Below, piece by piece: positions 34,549-43,285 of a DNA stretch of 64,000 nt. Below the pieces are notes generated by a model. The model worked only from the letters and a program-made list of their open reading frames with translations. It did not search any database and was not told where the DNA came from. Origin of the DNA: Dehalococcoidia bacterium (GTDB taxonomy: Bacteria; Chloroflexota; Dehalococcoidia; DSTF01; WHTK01); the NCBI GenBank assembly GCA_009377745.1, contig WHTK01000004.1:62001-126000 (forward strand). The letters run 5' to 3'. Each line of letters begins with the position of its first letter. The first letter of the stretch is position 1. A program made the translations under genes and the position numbers.

Positions 34549-35439
34549 TCAAGTCTCGGAGAGCAGGGAAGCGAACAAGGTCAGGAAATCGGCGCCCGTT
34601 GAACCGTCTGGGTCCGCTATGTCATCGGTCTGCGGCAGGACACTGGTATCCGTAGGGCCGGCCCAGACGGGGCTGCAACGGCCCAGGCCACCTTGTTGCA
34701 GCAAGTCTGCGACGGCGTCGAAGGCCGCCTCCGGCTGCGCCAGGCGGATCCAGAGGGACGTCGCGGTAGCGGGGGAGCCCGGGATGCTGACGCCGAGCTT
34801 CGCGGCCATCAACTCGTGCCGGAAGCGGGCGATACCGGCGGAGTAACCGGCGGCCATGCTCCGGTCGATGCTGACAATATCCACGGCGCCGTCGAAAGTC
34901 ATACCCCGGCGCCGGAAATGGCTCGTGCCGACCATGCACCAGACATCATCGACAATGATCGTCGTCGAGCGGATCGCCGTTGCTCTACCCGGAAAACCGA
35001 TCGGATGGAAAGCAGCCACCCGGTTGCGGTCCTGAGTCGTCAGCACCTCGATAGCCTGCTTGCGGTGGGCCAAAGACGCCCGCGCCCAGGGAGCCTTATC
35101 TTCAGCGAAGTCCGGCCACCTGGGCACGCAGATCATTACCTTGAGACGCGGATTGGCCGCCATGGCCGCGCGGATAGTCTCAACCAGGTCAACCTCATGC
35201 GGCTGGGGTGCGCCGTCCGGCCGTGCCGTCCGGGCGAAAGCCGGGCTCTCGATGTAGACGAACTCGCGCGCCTGGCCAAGAGCGCGCCGCAAGGCCCACT
35301 GAGCGTCGCGCTGGCCGAACTTCGCCGTGGTGATCTCTCGCTGTAGACGGCGGCGGTGCTCGTCCTCGTTGCCGACCTCTATATCGACCGTCACCGGCAG
35401 GTTCAGCTCATCGATGATGTTGTCGACCACGCCCTGCAC
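34549..35439 (-). CDS. C-terminal phospholipase-D-like domain of the giant gene, degenerate HKD motif
   Basis: A 296-residue frame. Residues about 57-110 have the PLD-family helix-strand pattern (FVYIESPAF and LKVMICVPRW). At 157-165 the second-HKD region reads RSTTIIVDD, then VWCMVGTSHFRRR. Position for position this matches H-x-K-x4-D-x-x-(W)-x-x-x-G-S/T-x-N/H, but His is Arg157 and Lys is Thr159, with only Asp164 kept. The domain keeps the fold but likely lacks phosphodiesterase activity. It is continuous with the upstream 168-aa frame once one base is removed near 35470. Confidence 0.6.
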   Translation of the reverse strand: MQGVVDNIIDELNLPVTVDIEVGNEDEHRRRLQREITTAKFGQRDAQWALRRALGQAREFVYIESPAFARTARPDGAPQPHEVDLVETIRAAMAANPRLKVMICVPRWPDFAEDKAPWARASLAHRKQAIEVLTTQDRNRVAAFHPIGFPGRATAIRSTTIIVDDVWCMVGTSHFRRRGMTFDGAVDIVSIDRSMAAGYSAGIARFRHELMAAKLGVSIPGSPATATSLWIRLAQPEAAFDAVADLLQQGGLGRCSPVWAGPTDTSVLPQTDDIADPDGSTGADFLTLFASLLSET

Positions 35440-35914
35440 AGAATCCGTGAGCTGCGGTATCGGGAGGAAAGATAGCTACCTCGTCCTCGTTCTTCGGGTC
35501 GCCGAAAACGATGATCCAGCCGTCGTCGAAGATCGGCGCTTCCAGCAGCCGCACCTCGCAGCGCTCCGCTGGTGGCTGGGCGATGACGGCAAAGCTCGTG
35601 GCCATCGTTGTCGCCTGTATCAGCTCTTCGCGCGTGACGTCTTCGCCGCGAGCCACACGGCTGGTCACGCTGGCGAGGTCAGACCCGGTATCACTCAGTG
35701 GCTGGTGTGTGACGGCCTTCTGGTAGAGGCGAGTCGTGATCCGGAACGGCTCCGCTTCCGGATTACGCACCAGCAGCTCGAACACCGGGTCTTCTACGGC
35801 CAGCACCCGCCCCACGGTTGCGAAGCGCCGGAAGGTTGATGAGCCGCGGCCGCCGACCGTCACGATCGGCAGGTCGGGGTTGGGCGGCCGCGGGTCAGGC
35901 TTCTCGCAGCGCAC
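35408..35914 (-). CDS. linker segment of the giant gene (168 aa frame)
   Basis: A frame between the amphipathic beta region and the PLD-like domain. Its start reads in phase with the end of the upstream frame (…GIIP then AIVIGAFVRCEKPDP) after adding one C near 35937. Its end continues into the PLD-like frame (…FPP then IPQLTDSVQGVVD) after removing one base near 35470. No motif recognised; it is a mixed alpha/beta stretch with DDGWIIVFGDP that could be part of the PLD fold. The last ~15 residues of the open frame are out-of-frame translation. Confidence 0.45.
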   Translation of the reverse strand: MRCEKPDPRPPNPDLPIVTVGGRGSSTFRRFATVGRVLAVEDPVFELLVRNPEAEPFRITTRLYQKAVTHQPLSDTGSDLASVTSRVARGEDVTREELIQATTMATSFAVIAQPPAERCEVRLLEAPIFDDGWIIVFGDPKNEDEVAIFPPDTAAHGFCAGRGRQHHR

Positions 35915-38655
35915 GAAGGCGCCGATGACGATCGCGGGATGATGCCCCGCTTCGCGTCCAGCCCGGCGTTGCCGGAACGCCAGCGCTCCCTGACCTGGAG
36001 CAGCGTGTCCGGCGGCGAGGATCTCTGCGTCCCGGGCGGGTCCGGCCAGGCGATGCCCTCCAGCTCCCAGCCGGCGGCCGACGGCCCCAGCTTCTCCCAG
36101 CGGAAGGTCCAGAGGACGCGAGCCGGCGGCGCCGCGTCATTGCAGGTCTGGCCCCAGCGATCGATGATCGACTCCTTGAGCACCTCGCTCTTTTCGATGG
36201 CCTTGGGCGCGGGCGTCGGTTCCCAGGTCAGCAACCCCAGCTGCGCCACGACGTTCTCCTCCGTCGGCGGCTTCATGATCCACCAGGTTGCCGGCGTGCC
36301 GCTGCCGATAACGGCGGGACCCGCCGGGCTGATGCGCTCCAGAGTGACGGCGGTGAGACGGTACTGGTACAGCTCGGCCCCGCGGGCCGCGTAGCCGCTC
36401 GATGGCAGCCCGGAGGCGCCGCTGACGGCCGTCCCGAGGAACGTGAGCCCGTCCGCCTTGGCCGGCATGATCAAGGCAAGGATCGGTATCGAGTCGATCG
36501 GCACCGTGATCAAGTCATGACTGAAGGCCGGCAGGTCTGCATCCTGAAGGGCGTCGCCGAGGCTGGCATCGACCGGACGGTCAACGCCGGTGCCCACCGC
36601 GAGGGCGGGTGAGCGGCTCTTGAGGGCCAGCTTCTCCACCAGCGGCGGCAGCGGCGGCTTGTCTGTCTCGTCGCCGATTGTGATATCGACGCAGCCCTCG
36701 ATCTCGAAGAAGAAGAAGTCGACGTGGCCGCAGGCCTCGCCGTGGATATATGTATCTACTTCGGTAGCGCTGACTGCCCGGACGATAACCGTCAGAGATG
36801 CGTGAGCGCCGATTGAGATGATGAACAGCCGCAGCTCGCCGCTGATCTCGAAATGGCCGCCCAGCAGGAAGGGCGAGAAACCGATAACGGCGTCCATGCT
36901 GCCGCCGATACGCAGATAGAGGCCGATGGCCGTGCTGCCCCAGGTGAAGGAGGCGCCGGCCCCCAGGCCAATGGCGAAGCCCCTGACCTCTGGCAGGCCG
37001 TTGTATGCCGCCAGGCCGCCGCCATCGAACATCAGATAGCCGGTGCCCTTGACGATGTCGAGGACGTTGACCTCGATCTGCTTGGTCCTCTGGCCCAGGT
37101 AAACATGCCAGTCGGAGACGTCGCTAAAGCCGAAGAACGCCTCAACGGGGATGCGGAGCGTGATCAGGCTCTTGATGTCGTACTCAATCAGGATGCCGAT
37201 GAGGATGTGGTCGGGCGTAATCTCGATGACGGCAAGGATGCCGCCCGAGACGCCCATAGCATCCAGGCTGGGCGGCGGCACCAGGATGCGCGCGTTCATC
37301 ACGATCAATACGCGCGGGCCCGGCAGCTCCAGGATGAGCGTGCCGTCCAGGTTCATGATGAAGCCGCCCTCCATCGTCCCGATGAGCACGCCGACGCCGA
37401 AGGCCCAGCTGTCGATCTGCGGCGTCCAGAGCTTGACGGTGTTGTGCTCCAGCAGGTGCGGCTGGCCATCCGCGGCGATCAACCACTCCAGCGCCGGTAC
37501 GCCGGAGCCGGCGCCGATCGTAGGATTGCGCTCGTAGTGCATGCCGAAGAGGCCACGGAAACCGAGGATGCCCAGGCCGGACTGGCCCAATGGGATGCCC
37601 ACCGGCAGGACGATGTTCAAGCCGACGTAGATGCCGGTCGCTGGGCCGCCGACTTCCTCCAATATCTGGGCGATCTCCAGCGCCGCCGCAACGCGCAGGT
37701 TCACCGGCCGGATCGTCAGGTCAATCTGGCCGCCGATCGTGCCTTCGCCGATCTCCAGATAACCTCGCCCGGCGATGGCCCGGGGATGTCGATGCCGGCG
37801 CCCAGCGCCGTCAGCTCCGGCGGCCCGGCGGGGTCGAGATGGACGCGTACGCCGGTCAATGGATACGACGCCCAGGTCGACGGCGACGCCGAGGTCTACC
37901 TCGAACATCGTCGGGTTGGTGCGGGAGATGTGCGCCGCCAGCACCTTGAGGATCTTGTCGAAGGGCTCCGCCACCTTCAGCGAGCCGTCCTTCGCCACGT
38001 CAATCGTGTAGCCGCGAGACACGTCGAAGACCGGGCGCAGTGAGAACTGGGGGCTGCCATCCTCGCCCCGGTTGCCGAAGCGGATGCCGATAGCCTTGTA
38101 GCGGATTGCCAGCGGGTGCTCGCGCTCGATCTCGATGATCACTGTGCTGCCGAGGCTGATGTCTACCGACCAGTCGACCTCGACGTCGAACAGCAGGAAG
38201 CCCTCGAACTCACCGCCACGGTCGCGCTGCAAGTACTCGCCACCGAAGAGAATGACACGCTCGACCCTGAACCAGGGCAGAAAGGCGATGGTCGCGGGCA
38301 GGGCCAGCGCTGCGCCCAGCAGTACGGCATCCTCGGTGGTGCCGTCGTTACCGTCCGATACAGAGACCAGCAGCGGCCAGAACGAGATGTAAGAGCCGAG
38401 GACCGTCAGCGCAACGTCCTTGCCGCTCGGCATCGGCTCGCCCGGCAGCCAGCCGGCGGCCAGTAACCCGTCCTTGTCCGCGGGGTCGGCGCCAATCGCG
38501 ATCAGCGTGGTGATCCTGCCGGTGGCGCTGTCCTTCTGGATCAGCAGGCGGATCTTGGTGATGCCGTCCGCCGAATTGTCAGGGGCGAGCGGCGCGCCGT
38601 TTTCCAGGGTGCGGACGTCGGGCGCCCCCTCCGCCGGAGCCCCCGACTGGGCCAC
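35860..38655 (-). CDS. long amphipathic beta-strand region of the giant gene (931 aa frame)
   Basis: A 931-residue frame with GTG at 38655 as nominal start. Most of it is a succession of alternating hydrophobic/polar strands with Gly turns (for example GYLEIGEGTIGGQIDLTIR, GVLIGTMEGGFIMNLDGTL, TAIGLYLRIGGSMDAVIGF). This suggests one long curved or tubular beta sheet. A FFFFEIEGCVDITIG segment near 650 is strikingly aromatic. Residues between the positions encoded at 37853 and 37780 are Arg/Pro-rich because of a local double frameshift; the repaired frame there reads VRVHLDPAGPPELTAL. No signal peptide is present. Function unknown. Confidence 0.6.
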   Translation of the reverse strand: MAQSGAPAEGAPDVRTLENGAPLAPDNSADGITKIRLLIQKDSATGRITTLIAIGADPADKDGLLAAGWLPGEPMPSGKDVALTVLGSYISFWPLLVSVSDGNDGTTEDAVLLGAALALPATIAFLPWFRVERVILFGGEYLQRDRGGEFEGFLLFDVEVDWSVDISLGSTVIIEIEREHPLAIRYKAIGIRFGNRGEDGSPQFSLRPVFDVSRGYTIDVAKDGSLKVAEPFDKILKVLAAHISRTNPTMFEVDLGVAVDLGVVSIDRRTRPSRPRRAAGADGAGRRHRHPRAIAGRGYLEIGEGTIGGQIDLTIRPVNLRVAAALEIAQILEEVGGPATGIYVGLNIVLPVGIPLGQSGLGILGFRGLFGMHYERNPTIGAGSGVPALEWLIAADGQPHLLEHNTVKLWTPQIDSWAFGVGVLIGTMEGGFIMNLDGTLILELPGPRVLIVMNARILVPPPSLDAMGVSGGILAVIEITPDHILIGILIEYDIKSLITLRIPVEAFFGFSDVSDWHVYLGQRTKQIEVNVLDIVKGTGYLMFDGGGLAAYNGLPEVRGFAIGLGAGASFTWGSTAIGLYLRIGGSMDAVIGFSPFLLGGHFEISGELRLFIISIGAHASLTVIVRAVSATEVDTYIHGEACGHVDFFFFEIEGCVDITIGDETDKPPLPPLVEKLALKSRSPALAVGTGVDRPVDASLGDALQDADLPAFSHDLITVPIDSIPILALIMPAKADGLTFLGTAVSGASGLPSSGYAARGAELYQYRLTAVTLERISPAGPAVIGSGTPATWWIMKPPTEENVVAQLGLLTWEPTPAPKAIEKSEVLKESIIDRWGQTCNDAAPPARVLWTFRWEKLGPSAAGWELEGIAWPDPPGTQRSSPPDTLLQVRERWRSGNAGLDAKRGIIPRSSSAPSCAARSLTRGRPTPTCRS

Positions 38656-38714
38656 GTCTCCTCGGCGGCGGTCTGGAAGTCGATCTCGCCTCGATCTCGC
38701 CGGCGATCAGGGCG

Positions 38715-40904
38715 TCACGGATGATCCGTACCTTGAGCCGGACGCTGCGGAACCAGTCCGGGGGGGCGTGGCGGGCTCGGCGCCGACGGGTCAACGATCG
38801 GGATTTCGGGCACTGGTACGCGCGCCGCGGGGCGGCTCAGCGTGCCATCGGCCTCGTGCTCCGGCTGGCTCAGGCCCGGCGGCAGCTCCACGGTCGCCTT
38901 CCACCAGTCGCGGCGGTTTGGGTCGCCGTGCGTCTGCCAGTTCGCCGTCCAGGCGGCCAGCGGCCCCGCGCCGTAGTCGGCCATACTCGCGGGTTCAGGG
39001 TCTATGTCGATGATGAAGTTCTTGCCCGAGTGCTCTGCCTTCAGACGCTCGGCGATAGCGATGGCGCGACGCCGGGCGAGGTGGTAGTTGTACTCGCGCT
39101 TGGCGTCGTTGCCTTCGTGGCTGGCCTCACCGCGCACCAGCAGGGCCGAGCTGGAGGGCGCCAGCTCCAGGAACTCGCGGTAAGCCACAAACGGGTCCTG
39201 GCCGCCGATCTCGCGGTCGCGCGCCTGGCTGGTAGCGCGGACGGTGGAGATGTTACCCGCCGTGAGGGTATAGAAGTGCAGCACCTGCTTCTCATTGGCG
39301 GGCGCCGTCGTCGGCGGCTCGTCAAAGAAGAAGTAGTAATCGAGCGCCGTTGGCACAGTCGTGCCGGGACGCCGCGCCCGCACCGTCTTCGTCTCCCCCG
39401 GCGCCAGCGGCACCGCGACGCTGGTCTGAGGCCCCACCTCCGTCCCACCGTCGATGCTCCAGCGCAGGGTTGCATCCGGCGGGTTGGTGGCCACCAGGAC
39501 CTCCTGCGCGTTCTGGGAGGCAATAACGAGCACCGGAGTATCACCGGCTGTGGTGGCCAGGGTAGCGGCCAAGTTAGGCGGGGTCTGCGTGCCGGGCGTC
39601 GGCAGCGCCGGCTGGGGTACCAACCGCGTCGCGACGATCTCCAGGCTCGTGGCGATCGGCGTTGCCGAGGCGTCCGTAACCTCGATTTGGATCGTCTCGC
39701 TGGCCGCGCCCGAGAGGTCGATGTTGAACAGCCGCCCGGGTTGGGCCGCCCCGCCACCGGCCTGCACCGTGCAGCTATAAGGCGCGCGCCCACCCACGAT
39801 ATCGACGACCATGCGCGTCTGCTCCGGCAGGTTCGCGGTCGCGTGCGTCTCATCTACCTCTTTGATCCCGTAAGCTTTGCCGGCCTCGTCAAAGAAGCGA
39901 GCGCTCAGCTTCACGGCGCCCGAACCCTGATTGATCAGGGCCACCTCGAAATCACCGGAGACGCCCGCGTGCTCTCCGAAGCCGATCAGCAGGTCTCGCA
40001 CGCCCGCCTCGAAGGCGAAGTCGCGCGCTCCCTCCGGCGCAATAAAGAAGCGCACCTCGGGCAGGTAGAGGCCGGCCCAGTCGTCGCCAAAGCCGAACTT
40101 CTCCGTCACCGCCGGCGGCGTGAAGCCGTCCGAGAGGTCCAGCACCGCGCTGCGGAAGCCGAAGCCCACGCTGCGGTCCTTCTCGCCGCCGATAAAGGCA
40201 TAGGGCGGCTCCATCGAGATCAGCTCCGCCACACCGATATCGCCGGGATCATCGAGGCCTGCGGTCCCCGCCGAGACCAGCTGGAAGCCGAGCTGGCTGC
40301 CCGTATCGTTGCCGTGGACCAGGCGGAATCGCAGCTTCGGCAGCCGGATCGAGACCTCCTGGAAGCTCTCATCCGGCACCAGCAGGTCCTCATCCGTCAT
40401 CTTGGCGGGGTGCAGGAACGGAGGCCTTACGCTGGGCGCGTTGAGGATCAGGTCCAGCAGGAAGCCGCTGGCGGGGAAGTCAGACGGCGCCGGGTCCACG
40501 GGCAGCGCATCCCAGACGTCCAGGACGTCTCTAGTTGCGGTGAAATCAGCAGCGCCGATGGTGGTGACGCCGGCCGCGATGATGGCGGAGCCGGCGCGTG
40601 GCACAAGCAGCTCGAAGTCAACCGTCGTCTCGCGCAGGTCGAAGACCGGTGAGCGGCGGTCGGGGTCGAAGGGTGGCTCGGCTTCGTCTACCAGCGCGTT
40701 TACCGAGATCCCGCCGGCGATTGGGTCGATCTTGGCGCGGCCATTGAACTCGCAGCGGCCGCGGATCGTGACGCCGAATGCTTCGGAAGCCGTCTCGAAC
40801 TGGGTGACTCGCAGCACCGAGAGGGCAGCGTGCTGCGCTCCCAGGTTCTCGCCCTTGAGCAAGTAAGGGATGATCAGGTCGGCGAGCGCGAGATTGAAAG
40901 GCAC
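38715..40904 (-). CDS. N-terminal region of the giant gene with OmpA-like segment (729 aa frame)
   Basis: A 729-residue frame from GTG 40904. It contains beta-rich repeats with recurrent F-x-L-x-LxVPRAG-type strands, and a Pro/Thr-rich linker (about 430-530). A segment near 600-650 (ALLVRGEASHEGNDAKREYNYHLARRRA, quoted in pieces: LLVRGEASHEG and YNYHLARRRAIAIAERL) resembles the OmpA/MotB peptidoglycan-binding fold. There is no secretion signal. A C7 run on the coding strand (+ 38760-38766) shifts the frame at the end. With six C it continues into DWFRSVRLKVRIIRDALIAGEI. Confidence 0.62.
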   Translation of the reverse strand: MPFNLALADLIIPYLLKGENLGAQHAALSVLRVTQFETASEAFGVTIRGRCEFNGRAKIDPIAGGISVNALVDEAEPPFDPDRRSPVFDLRETTVDFELLVPRAGSAIIAAGVTTIGAADFTATRDVLDVWDALPVDPAPSDFPASGFLLDLILNAPSVRPPFLHPAKMTDEDLLVPDESFQEVSIRLPKLRFRLVHGNDTGSQLGFQLVSAGTAGLDDPGDIGVAELISMEPPYAFIGGEKDRSVGFGFRSAVLDLSDGFTPPAVTEKFGFGDDWAGLYLPEVRFFIAPEGARDFAFEAGVRDLLIGFGEHAGVSGDFEVALINQGSGAVKLSARFFDEAGKAYGIKEVDETHATANLPEQTRMVVDIVGGRAPYSCTVQAGGGAAQPGRLFNIDLSGAASETIQIEVTDASATPIATSLEIVATRLVPQPALPTPGTQTPPNLAATLATTAGDTPVLVIASQNAQEVLVATNPPDATLRWSIDGGTEVGPQTSVAVPLAPGETKTVRARRPGTTVPTALDYYFFFDEPPTTAPANEKQVLHFYTLTAGNISTVRATSQARDREIGGQDPFVAYREFLELAPSSSALLVRGEASHEGNDAKREYNYHLARRRAIAIAERLKAEHSGKNFIIDIDPEPASMADYGAGPLAAWTANWQTHGDPNRRDWWKATVELPPGLSQPEHEADGTLSRPAARVPVPEIPIVDPSAPSPPRPPGLVPQRPAQGTDHP

Positions 40905-40983
40905 CGTCGCGACCTAGAGGGGCACGGCGCAAACCCCATCTCCTGGGGTGATCAGAGCAAAGGTACAGATGGAGGGGACACTC

Positions 40984-41115
40984 ATGGGTACATGCCTTGG
41001 ATCGCGGGAAGTCACGGCAGTCCCTGCCGCCAAGATTCTCAACCTCACAGGGCGATCTTGGTATTACAACCCCATCCTAAAAGCATTGCGGTTTTATAAA
41101 AGCCAGGCGGCTTGA
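40984..41115 (+). CDS. candidate 43-aa small protein
   Basis: ATG 40984 follows GGAGGGG by 6-7 nt, a strong ribosome site. The frame runs 43 codons with a Tyr/Leu/Lys-rich basic end (SWYYNPILKALRFYK). No known motif. It lies in the otherwise empty 507-bp gap (40905-41411) between the giant gene and pyk; I see nothing else there. Coding status uncertain. Confidence 0.35.
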   Translation: MGTCLGSREVTAVPAAKILNLTGRSWYYNPILKALRFYKSQAA

Positions 41116-41411
41116 GGTCGAATCGAGATATAACGAAGCGGATGCACGGATTACCGATCCGTAAAACGGCGAGTCGGCTCCTGGGCCTCTTCAGTGGTAC
41201 CAGACATATTCGCTGCTGCCTGCTTCGTCCGGCGGCTCAGGCCCGGCCGGTGCAGCCTCCATCAGTGGCTGACCCGGGAGGTAGCGGCGCTGGAGGCGAA
41301 TCTGACCGAAGACTTCTGTAGTTGGCTGGACTGGACGGCGCAAAGACTTGCGTGTGAGATTAGATCCCGGATGGGCTTGATCAGCTCGCCTCTTAATACT
41401 GGAGGTGTCCA

Positions 41412-42821
41412 ATGACACGCACCTTTAGACGTACAAAGATCGTTGCCACGGTGGGCCCCGCGACCACGGACTCTAGCGTCCTGCGAGACCTCATCCTGGC
41501 TGGCGCCGACGTGCTGCGTCTGAATTTCTCGCACGGCACGCATGAGGAGAAGGCCCTCCAGATCGAGGAAGCCCGCCGGATTGCAGCCGGCCTTGACCGC
41601 CCGGTTGCCATTCTTCAGGACCTGCAAGGACCAAAGATACGCGTAGGTCCCCTCGATGTAGAGACGATAACCCTTAACGAGGGCCAGATGATCACGGTCC
41701 ACGGCGACTCGAGGATCGGCAACTCGCAAGAGATCTCCGTTTCATACCCTCGTTTGGCCGAGGAGATGCACGCCGGCGACCTGATTTTTCTGGACGATGG
41801 CCTGATCGAGTTGCGAGTAAAGGCAGTCCCCGGAGTGGTCCAGGCTGAGGTCGTCGTAGGTGGCCTCTTGAGTGAGCGCAAGGGCGTGAACCTCCCCGGC
41901 GTCGAACTGGAAACCCCGGCCCTAACCTCCAAAGACGAGACTGATCTCCGCTTTGGCCTCGCGCTTGGAGTCGACCTGATCGCCCTTAGCTTTGTCCGGC
42001 GGCCTCAGGACGCGGCCCGGGCACGAGAAATCATCGTCGAGGCGGGGGACGGCCAACTGCTCATAGCTAAAATCGAAAAACGAGAGGCTCTCGCTGAGAT
42101 TGACGGAATCTTGGAGTCCTTCGATGGTGTCATGGTCGCGCGAGGCGATCTGGGCGTCGAATTGAGCCACGAGAAGGTGCCAACCGCGCAGAAGAGCATA
42201 ATCAGAAAGGCAAACGCCATCGGCAAGCCGGTCATCACCGCGACGCAGATGCTGGAGTCCATGACGCACAACAGCGTGCCGACTCGCGCGGAGGCATCTG
42301 ACGTGGCCAACGCGGTCCTGGATGGCTCGGATGCGGTGATGCTCAGCGGTGAAACCGCGATCGGCTCCTATCCCATCGAGACGGTCAGGACCATGGACAA
42401 AATCATCCGTGAGGCTGAGACAGAGCCTCGGCCCTTGCACTCACCAGCCACGTCCCTCGAGGCAAACACGAATGCCTTCTGCTCTGCTGCTGCCACGCTC
42501 GCCACCCATGTCGGTGCTGCTGGTCTAGCTGCACTAACGCGTTCGGGTGGCTCGGCTCGAAGCCTTTCAAGTCTGCGACCGGGGATTCCGGTGTTTGCCC
42601 TCTGCGGGAGCGATCAACTGGCCCACGGCCTTAACCTCTGGCGCGGCGTCATCCCCTTCGTCATTCGCTCCAGTCATGGTATCGAGGACGCATCCCAGAC
42701 GATCGCGCGAGAACTTGGGATGAAAGGATGGCTCGACAGCGGCAGCAAGGTCGTCATTGTTGGCGTGTCACCCGAGTCCCAGGAGGCGCGGACGGATTTC
42801 ATCCGCCTCGTGGAAGTGTAG
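41412..42821 (+). CDS. pyk: pyruvate kinase
   Basis: A 469-residue pyruvate kinase converting phosphoenolpyruvate and ADP to pyruvate and ATP. It has TKIVATVGPA at 8-17, LNFSHG with the K+/PEP-site region near 38-43, AKIEKREAL (catalytic Lys), MVARGDLGVE (metal site) and ATQMLESM, followed by the regulatory C-domain. Length is that of the short form without a PEP-utilising tail. The ATG follows GGAGGTGT by 6 nt. It heads the catabolic region and would generate pyruvate, a possible donor for the TPP enzymes. Confidence 0.96.
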   Translation: MTRTFRRTKIVATVGPATTDSSVLRDLILAGADVLRLNFSHGTHEEKALQIEEARRIAAGLDRPVAILQDLQGPKIRVGPLDVETITLNEGQMITVHGDSRIGNSQEISVSYPRLAEEMHAGDLIFLDDGLIELRVKAVPGVVQAEVVVGGLLSERKGVNLPGVELETPALTSKDETDLRFGLALGVDLIALSFVRRPQDAARAREIIVEAGDGQLLIAKIEKREALAEIDGILESFDGVMVARGDLGVELSHEKVPTAQKSIIRKANAIGKPVITATQMLESMTHNSVPTRAEASDVANAVLDGSDAVMLSGETAIGSYPIETVRTMDKIIREAETEPRPLHSPATSLEANTNAFCSAAATLATHVGAAGLAALTRSGGSARSLSSLRPGIPVFALCGSDQLAHGLNLWRGVIPFVIRSSHGIEDASQTIARELGMKGWLDSGSKVVIVGVSPESQEARTDFIRLVEV

Positions 42822-42848
42822 CCCGAAGACAGCAGGAGCGTGTCCCGC

Positions 42849-43154
42849 CTAAGAGATGCGCCTGCCGTTGAATAGACCTTCGATGCCTGCTCCGATTACC
42901 TCGACAGTTCCGGACATCTCATCCTTGTCGACCTGGGCATCGAAGCGAATGCTGAGCTGTCCGCTGCCGCCCTGCGTCAGGACCTGCCAGGTAAGGTTGC
43001 CATCACTGACCTTGCCGTCATCGAATGAATGGCTTTCGACCCCGTCGTTCCACATACCACTCAAAAACCTGCCGACCGACGTAAGGCGCAGGGTGCCTTC
43101 TCGCGGGCCAGGGGAAACATCCAACTCAAGCCTCCAGATGCCGTCAACGCGCAT
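42849..43154 (-). CDS. small beta-rich hypothetical protein (101 aa)
   Basis: A 101-residue protein predicted to be nearly all beta strands, with two similar blocks: GTLRLTSVGRFLSGMW near 20-35 and SIRFDAQVDKDEMSGTVEVIG near 68-88, ending GLFNGRRIS. The 'G-x-L/V-x-x-x-G-x-F/I-x-G' pattern recalls small lipocalin-like or ligand-binding barrels, without firm assignment. It lies between pyk and the hydroxyacid dehydrogenase and may be co-regulated with the latter. Confidence 0.6.
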   Translation of the reverse strand: MRVDGIWRLELDVSPGPREGTLRLTSVGRFLSGMWNDGVESHSFDDGKVSDGNLTWQVLTQGGSGQLSIRFDAQVDKDEMSGTVEVIGAGIEGLFNGRRIS

Positions 43155-43285
43155 GGTTTACCTCCAGACGCCTGAGTGTAGTAAGTCAGAGATCAAACTT
43201 TCACCGCAATGAAGCCGGAGTACTGTTGCAGCGGCGTAACGGCGGGCAGGCTTGAGGCAGACGGGAAGCAGTACTCGGCCTCACT

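Larger units (their letters stand above)
34549..40904 (-). pseudogene. giant multidomain protein gene broken by several small indels (composite)
   Basis: Three long frames and one short one on the minus strand read as one ~2100-residue protein if small indels are repaired. Lesions are seen near 38760-38766 (G7 tract), 38680-38701 (perfect 11-bp tandem duplication), ~38664, a compensating pair near 37853 and 37780, ~35937 and ~35470. Order of parts: beta-rich N-terminus, an Ig-like/Pro-Thr segment, an OmpA-like segment, a very long stretch of alternating amphipathic beta strands, and a C-terminal phospholipase-D-like domain. No in-frame nonsense codon was seen apart from those caused by frameshifts. 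This suggests recent breakage or sequence error. The style recalls large DUF6603-like proteins, which I cannot confirm. Confidence 0.6.

Noticed and set aside
36853..38043. 396-aa plus-strand frame
   Set aside because: Antisense shadow of the amphipathic beta region; Asp/Ala/Val-rich with no domain.
38721..40652. 643-aa plus-strand frame opposite the giant gene
   Set aside because: Arg/Gly/Val-rich with no motif; the minus strand shows continuous protein-like sequence there.
33528..40904. A complete contractile injection system
   Set aside because: Apart from the isolated tube-like protein at 55.3 kb, no sheath, baseplate or AAA+ ATPase genes are present.
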